DNA from: Sphingomonadaceae bacterium
GTDB lineage: Bacteria; Pseudomonadota; Alphaproteobacteria; Sphingomonadales; Sphingomonadaceae
Assembly (NCBI GenBank): GCA_004282995.1
Contig: SHLU01000093.1
Span: 1 to 8,708, forward strand
Length of the DNA stretch: 8,708 bases
Direction of reading: 5' to 3'
The notes below the pieces were generated by a model. That model had not been told where the DNA came from. It saw only the letters and a program-made list of their open reading frames with translations, and did no database searches. Every line of letters begins with the position of its first letter. The first letter of the stretch is position 1. Made by a program: the position numbers and the translations under genes. Shown in pieces: positions 1-6,271 of the stretch.

Positions 1-646
1 CGGGGATGCCCAGCTGGTCGCCGGTATCCTGCAAGGCCTCCTCCATCGACTTACCGATCTTTGTCCGCTCGACGATGGACTTGAATTCCGCGCCAACCGG
101 GCCGGGCACTTCCTGCGCCACGATTCCCAAGGTCTCGGTCACCGGCAGACCGGAACGCAGCCCGCGTACGAGCAATTCGATGGCATCAGGAAACTTGGCA
201 TTGAAGTCCCCGGTCCGCTTCTTGATGAAGAAACCCACCACGAAGTGGGGCAAACCGGCTCCGAACACCGTACCGACCACGAGGGCCAGCAATGCTGCCC
301 CGCTACGCAAGTAGATCAGCACCGCGACGCCCAGGGCTATGCCCAGGCTGGCGTAGAAATACTGGCTTACCGTCCAGCCCTTGCCAGACCGATCGAGCCG
401 GACTTCCAGCGCTTCGAGGCGTGATGTGGACCCGGCGACCTTGTGGGCCTTGGGCTTGCGGGCCGCGATCGCTTTCTTGAGCTGCGATTCGACCTTGGTG
501 TCGGTGCTTTCGGAATGGCGATAGCGCACGGCATTGAGTCGCCGCTGGCTTTCCTTGGCCGCCGATGGACCTGCCAGCGCGGCGTAGCCGACAACCATCA
601 GGGCCATCAGGCCGCCTCCGAATAGCAGGAGCTGCAGAATGCTCAT
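1..646 (-). CDS. tadB: Tad pilus inner-membrane platform protein TadB (partial, C-terminus cut by window edge)
   Basis: This encodes the N-terminal 215 residues of a TadB-type protein, one of two inner-membrane platform proteins (TadB/TadC, T2SSF/GspF family) on which the Tad motor ATPase acts to polymerise Flp pilin. Visible parts are an N-terminal membrane segment (about residues 3-22), a basic cytoplasmic linker (32-90), two close membrane segments (about 93-113 and 115-132), and the start of the T2SSF domain with the family-typical stretch FPDAIELLVRGLRSGLPVTE near residues 152-171. Full-length TadB is usually a little over 300 aa, so about a third is missing to the left. The ATG at 646 is chosen because an in-frame TAG lies one codon upstream (652-650) and an AAAGG ribosome site sits at 661-657. 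It follows cpaE by 72 bases on the same strand. Family assignment is secure; the choice of TadB over TadC rests on gene order and the N-terminal layout. Confidence 0.93.
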   Translation of the reverse strand, partial: MSILQLLLFGGGLMALMVVGYAALAGPSAAKESQRRLNAVRYRHSESTDTKVESQLKKAIAARKPKAHKVAGSTSRLEALEVRLDRSGKGWTVSQYFYASLGIALGVAVLIYLRSGAALLALVVGTVFGAGLPHFVVGFFIKKRTGDFNAKFPDAIELLVRGLRSGLPVTETLGIVAQEVPGPVGAEFKSIVERTKIGKSMEEALQDTGDQLGIP

Positions 647-687
647 GCGCTAATTGCCTTTCTGGTCTTTCCTGACCCTCGCGGTGG

Positions 688-706
688 GGACGGGGCAGAC
701 CCGTCC
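688..706 (-). other. GC-rich stem-loop in the cpaE-tadB gap
   Basis: A perfect 7-bp inverted repeat (GGACGGG / CCCGTCC) with a 5-base loop lies in the only non-coding stretch between cpaE and tadB. No T-run follows it on the minus strand, so it is not a standard intrinsic terminator. It may stabilise or punctuate the transcript and set different expression upstream and downstream. The structure is seen directly; the role is inference. Confidence 0.4.
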
Positions 707-718
707 GCCGCGACATTC

Positions 719-2005
719 TTACATTTCGGCCGGAGCCTTCTCGGCGGGCTCTTTCTTCTTGAGCAGCGACTTGAAGTCGAAGCCGCCAAGCAGCGAACCC
801 TTCTTCTTGTCCGCTTCCTCATCGGCATCTTCGTCGCTGGTGCCGATGATACGTTCGGCAAGCTGGCGAAGAACCTGGCTCGACTTGGCGCCGGGATTTG
901 CGTCGGCAAAAACCTGGCCCAACTTGGCAGCATTGGTTGCCGACTTCGGATCGTAGGGGATCTGGAAGTCGATGCTACGCTCGATCGAGGCTTCGAAATC
1001 GGCCTTGTTGATCTCCACTGCGCCCGATTGCACCTTGTTGGCGACAATGATCGGACGGGCGTGGGCGGCATTGGTTTTGAGCCACGACAGCAGACGGATC
1101 GTGTCGCGCGCTGATGCCAAAGTCATTTCCGTCGCCAGCACGACGACATTCACGTCGGCGAGCAAGTGCGGGAAATTGATCAGCATGTTGCGCGGCAGGT
1201 CGATCATGGTCATTTCGAACGCCTGGCGGAATTCTTCCTCCAGTTGCACGAAAGCGGAGCCATCGGTCATCAGCGGCGCGTTGATCGGTGCCTCGGCCGA
1301 AAGAATGGCGAGGTTATCGTTGGCGCGGATCATGGCGCGTTCGATGAACAGGCCGTCAATCCGGCTCGGATTGTCGATTGCGTCAGTCAGGCCTCGGCCC
1401 GGCTCCAGATCCAGTGCCAGCGCACCGGTTCCGAAATGGACGTCGAGGTCAAGCAGCGCAGTCGGCAGCTTGTGATCGTCGCTGAACAGCCATGCCAGCG
1501 AAGTCGCTATCATGGAGGCACCCACACCGCCGCGGGTTCCGACGACAGCGGTCGAGATGTGCCGCTTGGCGGTTTCCTGGTCAGCGCCCTTGGGGGCGGC
1601 GAACACGGTTTGCGCCTGGTTCAGCGCGTCGCGCAACTGGCCTGCCGAAAGCGGTTTCAGAAGATAGTCGTGAATGCCACTCGCGAGCAGGTCGCGGTAA
1701 AGGCGAACATCGTTGACCTGTCCGATGGCGACCACCACCGTGCCTGGTTCGCAAACCTCGGCCAGGGCGTTGATATCGTTGAGCGGATCACCGCTCTCCG
1801 ACAGGTCGACCATCAGGATGTTGGGGCTCGCCGCTACCGATAGCGACTGGACGGCGTTGCGCAGTCCACCCTTGTTGCACTTCTCCGGCTGCCAGCCCAT
1901 CTCGATGATGACCGGGCGCAGGATATCCAGCGCGGTATCATCACAGATATAGGCGGCGAAAGGATCACGATTGCCGGGCATCCCGGCGCTCCATGGCGCG
2001 TTCAT
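719..2005 (-). CDS. cpaE: Tad pilus assembly protein CpaE (TadZ-like), receiver-like domain plus MinD/ParA-type ATPase
   Basis: This 428-aa protein has the CpaE/TadZ layout. CpaE proteins localise Tad pilus assembly in the cell, at the pole in Caulobacter. Residues about 17-135 form a response-regulator-like domain that keeps an acidic pair (D22, D23), an aspartate at the usual phosphoacceptor place (D67, in LMVDLSES) and the K117-P118 motif. Residues about 150-390 form a MinD/ParA-type P-loop domain: the deviant Walker A GTRGGVGAS (156-164), LLDLDVHFG (184-192) and a MIDLP motif around D269. In the Walker A, R158 replaces the signature lysine and A163 replaces the lysine before S164, so ATP hydrolysis may be weak or absent. 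The C-terminus (about 400-428) is an acidic run followed by a lysine-rich tail. The start shares its A with the cpaD stop (TAATG), and GGAGG lies six bases upstream, so translation is probably coupled to cpaD. It cannot be a plain MinD because of the receiver-like domain and the operon context. Confidence 0.94.
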   Translation of the reverse strand: MNAPWSAGMPGNRDPFAAYICDDTALDILRPVIIEMGWQPEKCNKGGLRNAVQSLSVAASPNILMVDLSESGDPLNDINALAEVCEPGTVVVAIGQVNDVRLYRDLLASGIHDYLLKPLSAGQLRDALNQAQTVFAAPKGADQETAKRHISTAVVGTRGGVGASMIATSLAWLFSDDHKLPTALLDLDVHFGTGALALDLEPGRGLTDAIDNPSRIDGLFIERAMIRANDNLAILSAEAPINAPLMTDGSAFVQLEEEFRQAFEMTMIDLPRNMLINFPHLLADVNVVVLATEMTLASARDTIRLLSWLKTNAAHARPIIVANKVQSGAVEINKADFEASIERSIDFQIPYDPKSATNAAKLGQVFADANPGAKSSQVLRQLAERIIGTSDEDADEEADKKKGSLLGGFDFKSLLKKKEPAEKAPAEM

Positions 2006-2018
2006 TACTGGCCTCCCT
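2003..2018 (-). promoter_or_regulatory. cpaD-cpaE TAATG overlap with strong ribosome binding site
   Basis: Reading the minus strand, AGGGAGG (2018-2012) lies inside the last codons of cpaD. It is followed after six bases by TAATG, in which the cpaD stop TAA and the cpaE start ATG share one base. This fixes the cpaE start and suggests re-initiation, so that the lipoprotein and the localisation ATPase are made at linked rates. Confidence 0.75.
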
Positions 2019-2664
2019 GATTGCCGCCGCCACCCTGGGCACTCGGCAATGCGCCGGTTGCACCCTCGGGGGCTTTTTCACGATAAGCATCTACAGCACG
2101 GCTGCCGCGCTGGACGTAGGTCTCTCCCGAGCCCTTGTCGCCACTGACGAGGTCTTCCGGATCGGCGACCATCGCGGCCATGTTGCCGTTGACGGCGCAG
2201 CCGTAACCGGGGTGCGTACCATTGGTATAATTCATGTCCGATTGGACCGACCAGTCCGGGCAACCCGGAACGCTGGCGGTCGAGCGGGTGATGACCACGC
2301 GGGCATTGCCCGGCTGGACATAGCCTGAAGTGACCGGAGCACCGTCGCTGACGATGATGCCGTGGCGACCGGCGAGCGCCGCAACGGCGTCCTTGGTCGA
2401 TTGGCTCATCATCGGGTCCTCGAGCGAGACGCGGTCGCCATAGCGCAGGTCCATGGCTTCGAACCAGCCGGACAGCCGCTGCTGTTCGGGGATCGAGAGG
2501 CCGCCAGGTCCGGCGGCAACGTCGAGCGTGTAATTGGTCCGCTCGACGACCGGCTGCTTGGTCGAATAGACCGTCCGGTTCTGTGGCATACCGCCACAGG
2601 CAGCCAGCGAGAGGCCGAGCGATAGGGCGAGTGCCCCTGCATATTTGGCTTTGATAGTGGGCAT
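2005..2664 (-). CDS. cpaD: Tad pilus assembly lipoprotein CpaD
   Basis: This is a 219-aa CpaD-family protein, a lipoprotein of the Tad system thought to help assemble or stabilise the CpaC secretin at the outer membrane. It begins with a short basic n-region, a hydrophobic run and the lipobox LAAC, giving a lipidated Cys23. The family-typical C-terminal half is clear: a GCPDWS motif (Cys135) and GCAVNGNMAAMVADPEDLV (Cys156 onward); the two cysteines may form a disulfide. The tail after residue 204 is Gly/Gln-rich and probably disordered. I chose the ATG at 2664 because it leaves a normal signal peptide and has AGGGA upstream. An in-frame GTG at 2682 overlaps the cpaC stop (GTGA) and would add six residues, but it has no visible ribosome site. 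The gene sits 14 bases after cpaC and overlaps cpaE by one base. Confidence 0.93.
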   Translation of the reverse strand: MPTIKAKYAGALALSLGLSLAACGGMPQNRTVYSTKQPVVERTNYTLDVAAGPGGLSIPEQQRLSGWFEAMDLRYGDRVSLEDPMMSQSTKDAVAALAGRHGIIVSDGAPVTSGYVQPGNARVVITRSTASVPGCPDWSVQSDMNYTNGTHPGYGCAVNGNMAAMVADPEDLVSGDKGSGETYVQRGSRAVDAYREKAPEGATGALPSAQGGGGNQGGQ

Positions 2665-2678
2665 GGTTCTCACTTCCC

Positions 2679-4319
2679 TCACTTCAGGCTGAAACCGGGC
2701 GCGGCAGCGGCGGTGCGCTCGCTGGCCTTCGATTTCTTCTTCTTCTGTGCGCTGCGGTCGCGCTTGGACTCGGGCGCAGGCAGGATGGCGGCCGGATCGA
2801 TGCGCGATACGGCAGGCGACGATGGAGCGTCGCGGTCCTGTGCTGTCGGTTTGGGCCGATCACCGCCAGTCACCCCGTCATTGGCCTTGAAACCCAGCGT
2901 GCGCTGGAGTTCGTTGGGCGCCTGGTAGCCATCAGTCGGCAGTTTGATGTCGTTCGCGTCGACCGGCTTGACCAGATACGGCGTGACCACGATCACCAGC
3001 TCGGTCTCGCCGCGATTGAACGAGGTCGAACGGAACAGGTTGCCGAGGATCGGCACATCGCCGAGCCCGGGGGTCTTCTCGATCGAATTCTGCGAGCTGT
3101 TCTGCATCAGGCCAGCGATCATGAAGCTCTGGCCCGAGCCGAGTTCGACCGTGGTTTCGGCCCGCCGGGTGGTCAGCGCAGGGATCTGGAAGCCATTGAG
3201 GGTGATGGCACCCTGGCTCGACAGCTCGGAGACTTCCGGGCGGACCCGGATCGAAATCCGGCCATTGGCGAGGACCGTCGGAGAATAGCTCAGGCTGACA
3301 CCAAAGTTACGATACTCGATCGACGTAGTGCCCAGGCCCTGGCTGATCGGGATCGGGAATTCACCACCGGCCAGGAAGGTCGCGGTTTCGCCCGAGAGCG
3401 CCGTCAGGTTAGGGTTCGACAGCGTCGTGATCAGGCCAAGCCGTTCACCCACGTCGAAAGCGCTGGCAATGTCCAGGCCGAACAGGCGGCCAGCGAAATT
3501 GAGCGCGGTTTGGCCCGGGTTGTTACCCGCGACAGGGAATTCAGCACCACCAGTGATGAAGCGTCCGGTCTGCGGATTAAACGGCAGGCTGATAGAACCC
3601 GCCGGCAGGCCAAACTGGCTCGAGGCATCCAGAGTGGGGAAGTTCGAAGTGTCGAGATCGGTGATGCTCCCGAAGGAACGACCGCGGTTGACGCCGAACA
3701 GGAACCCGTTGGTGTTATCGCGTGTGGTCAGGTTGGACCCGATTTCGCGCACCAGCGAGCGGCTGACTTCGGCGATGCGCACCTGCAGGTTGACCTGCAG
3801 CGGCGTTGCCATCTTCAACCGGCTGATAACGTTAGCTTCTTCTCCAAGAAACGCTTTGACCAGGCGTTCCGCCTCGGCCGCGTCCTCGGGTGCTGCAACC
3901 GTACCCGTCAGGAGAACGGTGTTGGTGCCCATGGTAGCTGTGGCGATGCGGGCTTCCGGCATGGCCAGCGTCAGCATCTGGTCGAGGCTGTCGATGTTTG
4001 ACCCGACCCGCACGTTAGCGGCCCAGATCACGTCGCCCCCAGCATTGCTGGCGTAGATCGTCGTCTCACCTCCGGACTTGCCGAAGACATAGAGCTGGCG
4101 CTGCGATTTGACCTGAACATCGGCCACCGCTTCGTTTGCAACGAAGACATCGGTCATTGCGCCAGGAATGCTGATCAGTTCGCCGCGACCAATCGACAGG
4201 ACCACGTCCTGCGAAGGCTTCACGACCGACTGGGCGTGGGCCACGGCGGTTGGCGATGCCACGATCGGCAGCGCAGCAATGCTGAGCATGAGCGCTTTGG
4301 CAATCAGGCGACGTTTCAT
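2679..4319 (-). CDS. cpaC: Tad pilus outer-membrane secretin CpaC (RcpA)
   Basis: This 546-aa protein is the secretin that forms the outer-membrane channel through which the Flp pilus leaves the cell. It has a Sec signal peptide (MKRRLIAKALML..., probable cleavage after AHA near residue 29), a pilus/secretin N-terminal domain (about 32-105), a BON-like segment (about 110-170), and the secretin domain (about 175-462). The last part carries the secretin signature, including RRAETTVELGSGQSFMIAGL (395-414), TPGLGDVPILGNLFRS (436-451) and ETELVIVVTPYLV (458-470). After the secretin comes an unusual tail of about 75 residues with SKRDRSAQKKKKSKASER, rich in Lys, Pro and Ala. The ATG at 4319 is preferred because it starts the signal peptide directly and has GAGGGG seven bases upstream (4332-4327). 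The frame is open to a GTG at 4400 that overlaps the cpaB stop, but that start would place 27 polar residues before the signal peptide. Confidence 0.95.
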   Translation of the reverse strand: MKRRLIAKALMLSIAALPIVASPTAVAHAQSVVKPSQDVVLSIGRGELISIPGAMTDVFVANEAVADVQVKSQRQLYVFGKSGGETTIYASNAGGDVIWAANVRVGSNIDSLDQMLTLAMPEARIATATMGTNTVLLTGTVAAPEDAAEAERLVKAFLGEEANVISRLKMATPLQVNLQVRIAEVSRSLVREIGSNLTTRDNTNGFLFGVNRGRSFGSITDLDTSNFPTLDASSQFGLPAGSISLPFNPQTGRFITGGAEFPVAGNNPGQTALNFAGRLFGLDIASAFDVGERLGLITTLSNPNLTALSGETATFLAGGEFPIPISQGLGTTSIEYRNFGVSLSYSPTVLANGRISIRVRPEVSELSSQGAITLNGFQIPALTTRRAETTVELGSGQSFMIAGLMQNSSQNSIEKTPGLGDVPILGNLFRSTSFNRGETELVIVVTPYLVKPVDANDIKLPTDGYQAPNELQRTLGFKANDGVTGGDRPKPTAQDRDAPSSPAVSRIDPAAILPAPESKRDRSAQKKKKSKASERTAAAAPGFSLK

Positions 4320-4396
4320 GGAGTTGCCCCTCGGTTGAGTAGGTGCCGTGTAGGTTCGGCTGCGGGTAGAGTTATCGGTGTGGATCATGATCTGGC

Positions 4397-5509
4397 TCAC
4401 CGTACCGTGCCGCCGGTCATCGGGATGACCTTGGCCGCCGAGTCGATGCTTTCGCGCTTGCCGCTCAACACGCGGCCCGTGGCACCCACTTCGACATCCT
4501 GCGAAGTCTTGCCGCGGGTCACGCGGACAGTTGGCAACGCACGGACGACAACCTGTCCCTGGACCCCGCCATTCTGCCGCGAAGTTTCGATGAAAGCTGC
4601 GGCAGCGGCCTGCGCCCGGTCTTCCTTGCTGCGCGGCAGCGAGGAGTTCTGGAAGCGAGAGACGTCTCCGCCAGTGACATAGGATGTCGGTCCGTCGTTC
4701 GGCGCGTTCATGGCCGCCTGCAGGATACGTTCTTCCTCTTCCTTGGAGACACCGTCAGGGATCTTGACGTCACCCGATGCGATAGCGCGTTCAAGCTCGG
4801 CCTGGTTGTCGGCAATCGAGCGCAGCGCGAGGCTGATCGTGCCGATCGTCTGAGCGACGGCAACCTTTTCCGCAATCTTGGGTGTCACTTCGAGAGTGAC
4901 GGTGCGGAAGGCCCGCACGACGGTTTTGCCGTCCTCGGTCGCGGTCTGCTCGGTACGCTGGTCGGTAGCGAGCACACGCAGGTTGCGGAGAATAGTTTCG
5001 GTGGCCTTCAGCCCGGCATCGTCGTCACCGCCCTTGACGGCCTGCGTCAACATCAGGTCGACGCGGTCGCCCGGGAAGACAAAGCCGGCCACGCCGGTGT
5101 TGGCAGAGACAGGGACAGTGATAGCACGCATGCCCGGGCCAAGCGCCGCGGCCAGGAAGCCGCGATCGCCGGGTCGCACGAGCGAGCCCTGGGTCACCGG
5201 TTCACCAGCCGTGATCGGGTGGCGGACCACCGTACCCAGCAGCTGAGCGATATCGGATTCACCTTCGATGAAGTAGGCATCCTGCACCAGTTCTTCCGGC
5301 CACCGCTGGAAACCCAGCGCATCAGCGGTAATAATGGTACCGACCGGCATACCGCGCTGGGCGACCAATACCTTGGGCCCACGCGGTTCCTGTATGGCAG
5401 CCTCTGCCTGCGGCGTGGAGGCCCCAGCGAACATGCTACGTGCTGCCAGTGCGGTTCCCACCGCGATGATCAGCGCTGCGAGCAGCAGAACCAGCTTCTT
5501 CCTGTCCAT
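4397..5509 (-). CDS. cpaB: Tad pilus assembly protein CpaB (RcpC), SAF domain
   Basis: This is a 370-aa CpaB/RcpC protein, a periplasmic component anchored in the inner membrane that works with the CpaC secretin in Flp pilus biogenesis. Basic MDRKK is followed by one membrane segment (about residues 6-23), a linker, a SAF domain (about 45-112, starting GPKVLVAQRGMPVGTIIT), and the RcpC/CpaB domain (about 115-240) with the family-typical MRAITVPVSANTGVAGFVFPGDRVDLMLT stretch beginning near residue 127. The last 120 residues are Ala/Gln-rich with a conserved-looking VRVTRG motif near 338-343. The ATG at 5509 is chosen because it leads straight into the membrane segment and has AAGGGGG upstream. 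The in-frame ATG at 5545 has no ribosome site and lies in the loop of a hairpin. The stop lies 77 bases before the cpaC start. Confidence 0.94.
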   Translation of the reverse strand: MDRKKLVLLLAALIIAVGTALAARSMFAGASTPQAEAAIQEPRGPKVLVAQRGMPVGTIITADALGFQRWPEELVQDAYFIEGESDIAQLLGTVVRHPITAGEPVTQGSLVRPGDRGFLAAALGPGMRAITVPVSANTGVAGFVFPGDRVDLMLTQAVKGGDDDAGLKATETILRNLRVLATDQRTEQTATEDGKTVVRAFRTVTLEVTPKIAEKVAVAQTIGTISLALRSIADNQAELERAIASGDVKIPDGVSKEEEERILQAAMNAPNDGPTSYVTGGDVSRFQNSSLPRSKEDRAQAAAAAFIETSRQNGGVQGQVVVRALPTVRVTRGKTSQDVEVGATGRVLSGKRESIDSAAKVIPMTGGTVR

Positions 5510-5534
5510 GGCTATCAAGCCCCCTTCATTCGGT

Positions 5535-5551
5535 CCCGCAAACATCGCGGG
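5535..5551 (-). other. Stem-loop in the cpaA-cpaB gap
   Basis: CCCGC and GCGGG form a 5-bp stem around a 7-base loop, placed 25 bases before the preferred cpaB start. The in-frame alternative ATG at 5545 falls in this loop and the stem covers its translation-initiation region, which supports the downstream start. No T-run follows, so it is not read as a terminator. It could affect mRNA processing between cpaA and cpaB. Confidence 0.3.
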
Positions 5552-5580
5552 CAGGTATGGTTGCCGTCTCTACGGCCCTA

Positions 5581-5588
5581 ATGGTTAA
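5581..5588 (-). promoter_or_regulatory. CtrA-like half-site TTAACCAT upstream of cpaB
   Basis: The minus strand reads TTAACCAT, an exact match to the half-site recognised by the alphaproteobacterial cell-cycle regulator CtrA. It lies in the 87-base cpaA-cpaB gap, about 72 bases before the cpaB start. CtrA is known to control pilin and pilus genes in Caulobacter. The match is seen directly; binding and a cpaB promoter are inference. No convincing -10 box accompanies it. Confidence 0.3.
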
Positions 5589-5596
5589 AATCGGGT

Positions 5597-6100
5597 TCAC
5601 CCCGCCAGCAGCTGCTGGCCGGAAACATCGTTGGCGAAAAAGAGATACTCGGTGGAGATGATCCACAAGGCGGCAGCGGAAATCGCCACACCATATGGAA
5701 TTGCGAGCCGTTCCTTCTGGCGGCGCATGAAGTGCCACATGCCGAACAGAAGCGTCAGCACGCCGCCCACCAGTGCCATGATGATGAGCAACCGCAGGAA
5801 CAGCAGCGGTGCGATCCATAGCGCCAGCACTGTCAGGAGCTTGACGTCACCGCCGCCCATCCAGCCGAGTGCGAACAATCCTGCGCACAGACCGAAGGTC
5901 GCCAATGCGATCCCGAGTTGCCAGGCGATATCGGGCCAGAGTTCCAGCCCGCTGGTCCACCAGAATACCGGTGCGGCCAGCGCGATGCCAGCGTTGAGCC
6001 AGTTGTCGATCTGGCGCCTTTTCAGGTCGGTAAACGCCGCGACAAGCAGGGCGATTGCCAAGCCTGCGAGCAGTGCGTAGTGAAGATATTCGGCCAGCAT
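5597..6100 (-). CDS. cpaA: Tad/Flp prepilin peptidase CpaA (TadV), GxGD aspartyl protease
   Basis: This 167-aa, strongly hydrophobic protein belongs to the A24 prepilin peptidase family. In the Tad pathway it cleaves the short leader of Flp prepilin, and of pseudopilins where present, at the cytoplasmic face of the inner membrane. Both catalytic aspartates are visible: D25 in the AFTDLKRRQIDN loop after the first membrane segment, and D85 in GGGDVK (82-87), the GxGD motif. Hydrophobic runs at about 8-24, 38-50, 58-80, 88-101, 103-122 and 133-150 fit a six-helix GxGD protease. The IPYGVAI motif near 133-139 is typical of the CpaA/TadV type. It lacks the N-terminal methylase domain of PilD, as expected for Tad systems. 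The ATG at 6100 has a G-rich ribosome site (GGGGGT) five bases upstream. It is the first gene of the visible operon, divergent from the hydrolase gene. Confidence 0.95.
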   Translation of the reverse strand: MLAEYLHYALLAGLAIALLVAAFTDLKRRQIDNWLNAGIALAAPVFWWTSGLELWPDIAWQLGIALATFGLCAGLFALGWMGGGDVKLLTVLALWIAPLLFLRLLIIMALVGGVLTLLFGMWHFMRRQKERLAIPYGVAISAAALWIISTEYLFFANDVSGQQLLAG

Positions 6101-6148
6101 GTTTACCCCCGTGGGCCCCCGTTACATGCTGGTGCTACAGGGCATCGC

Positions 6149-6162
6149 TTACCAAAAAGTAA
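6149..6162. promoter_or_regulatory. 14-bp inverted repeat between divergent cpaA and hydrolase genes
   Basis: TTAC-CAAAAA-GTAA forms an inverted repeat around an A-tract, about 48 bases before the cpaA start. It lies in the only AT-richer patch of the divergent intergenic region, so it could be an operator or part of the Tad promoter. I could not place convincing -35 and -10 boxes around it. The repeat is seen; the role is inference. Confidence 0.3.
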
Positions 6163-6170
6163 CCAAGGCC

Positions 6171-6184
6171 GGAGGTTCGCCATT
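6171..6184 (+). promoter_or_regulatory. Strong ribosome binding site before an in-frame ATT, possible non-canonical start of the hydrolase gene
   Basis: GGAGG at 6171-6175 is followed after six bases by ATT at 6182, in frame with the hydrolase ORF. No ATG, GTG, TTG or CTG occurs in that frame between the ribosome site and the ATG at 6272. Starting here would add 30 residues, including PFDRRAIPAIAEESQF. That segment reads as protein and resembles, from memory, the N-termini of related sphingomonad hydrolases. ATT starts are rare but known, for example infC in E. coli. Confidence 0.4.
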
Positions 6185-6271
6185 AGCCATCGCGAGACAG
6201 CCAGCAGCGAAGCGCCGGACCAGCCGTTTGATCGGCGTGCCATTCCAGCGATTGCTGAAGAAAGCCAGTTC

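Noticed and set aside
303..1071. Minus-strand frames 303-716 and 643-1071 that overlap tadB and cpaE in other frames
   Set aside because: They are Arg/Ser/Pro-rich out-of-frame readings of genuine genes.
972..1843. Plus-strand open frames opposite cpaE (972-1475 and 1166-1843)
   Set aside because: They are long only because of the GC-rich codon use of cpaE; their translations show no recognisable domain.
3328..4056. 242-aa plus-strand open frame opposite cpaC
   Set aside because: It is wholly inside a well-supported secretin gene, has a Ser/Arg/Pro-rich composition typical of antisense shadows, and no motif.
4383..4392. 10-bp palindrome GATCATGATC in the cpaB-cpaC gap
   Set aside because: It is short, built from two GATC units, and placed within an operon without other promoter signs, so chance is the simplest reading.
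4320..4400. GTG start for cpaC at 4400 overlapping the cpaB stop
   Set aside because: It would put 27 polar residues before a normal signal peptide, while the ATG at 4319 has a good ribosome site. The same GTGA pattern at 2682 for cpaD was also set aside.
5918..6181. Leftward open frame that would extend the hydrolase to 417 aa
   Set aside because: This part lies antisense to cpaA, whose catalytic motifs are clear, and its translation shows no hydrolase-like sequence.
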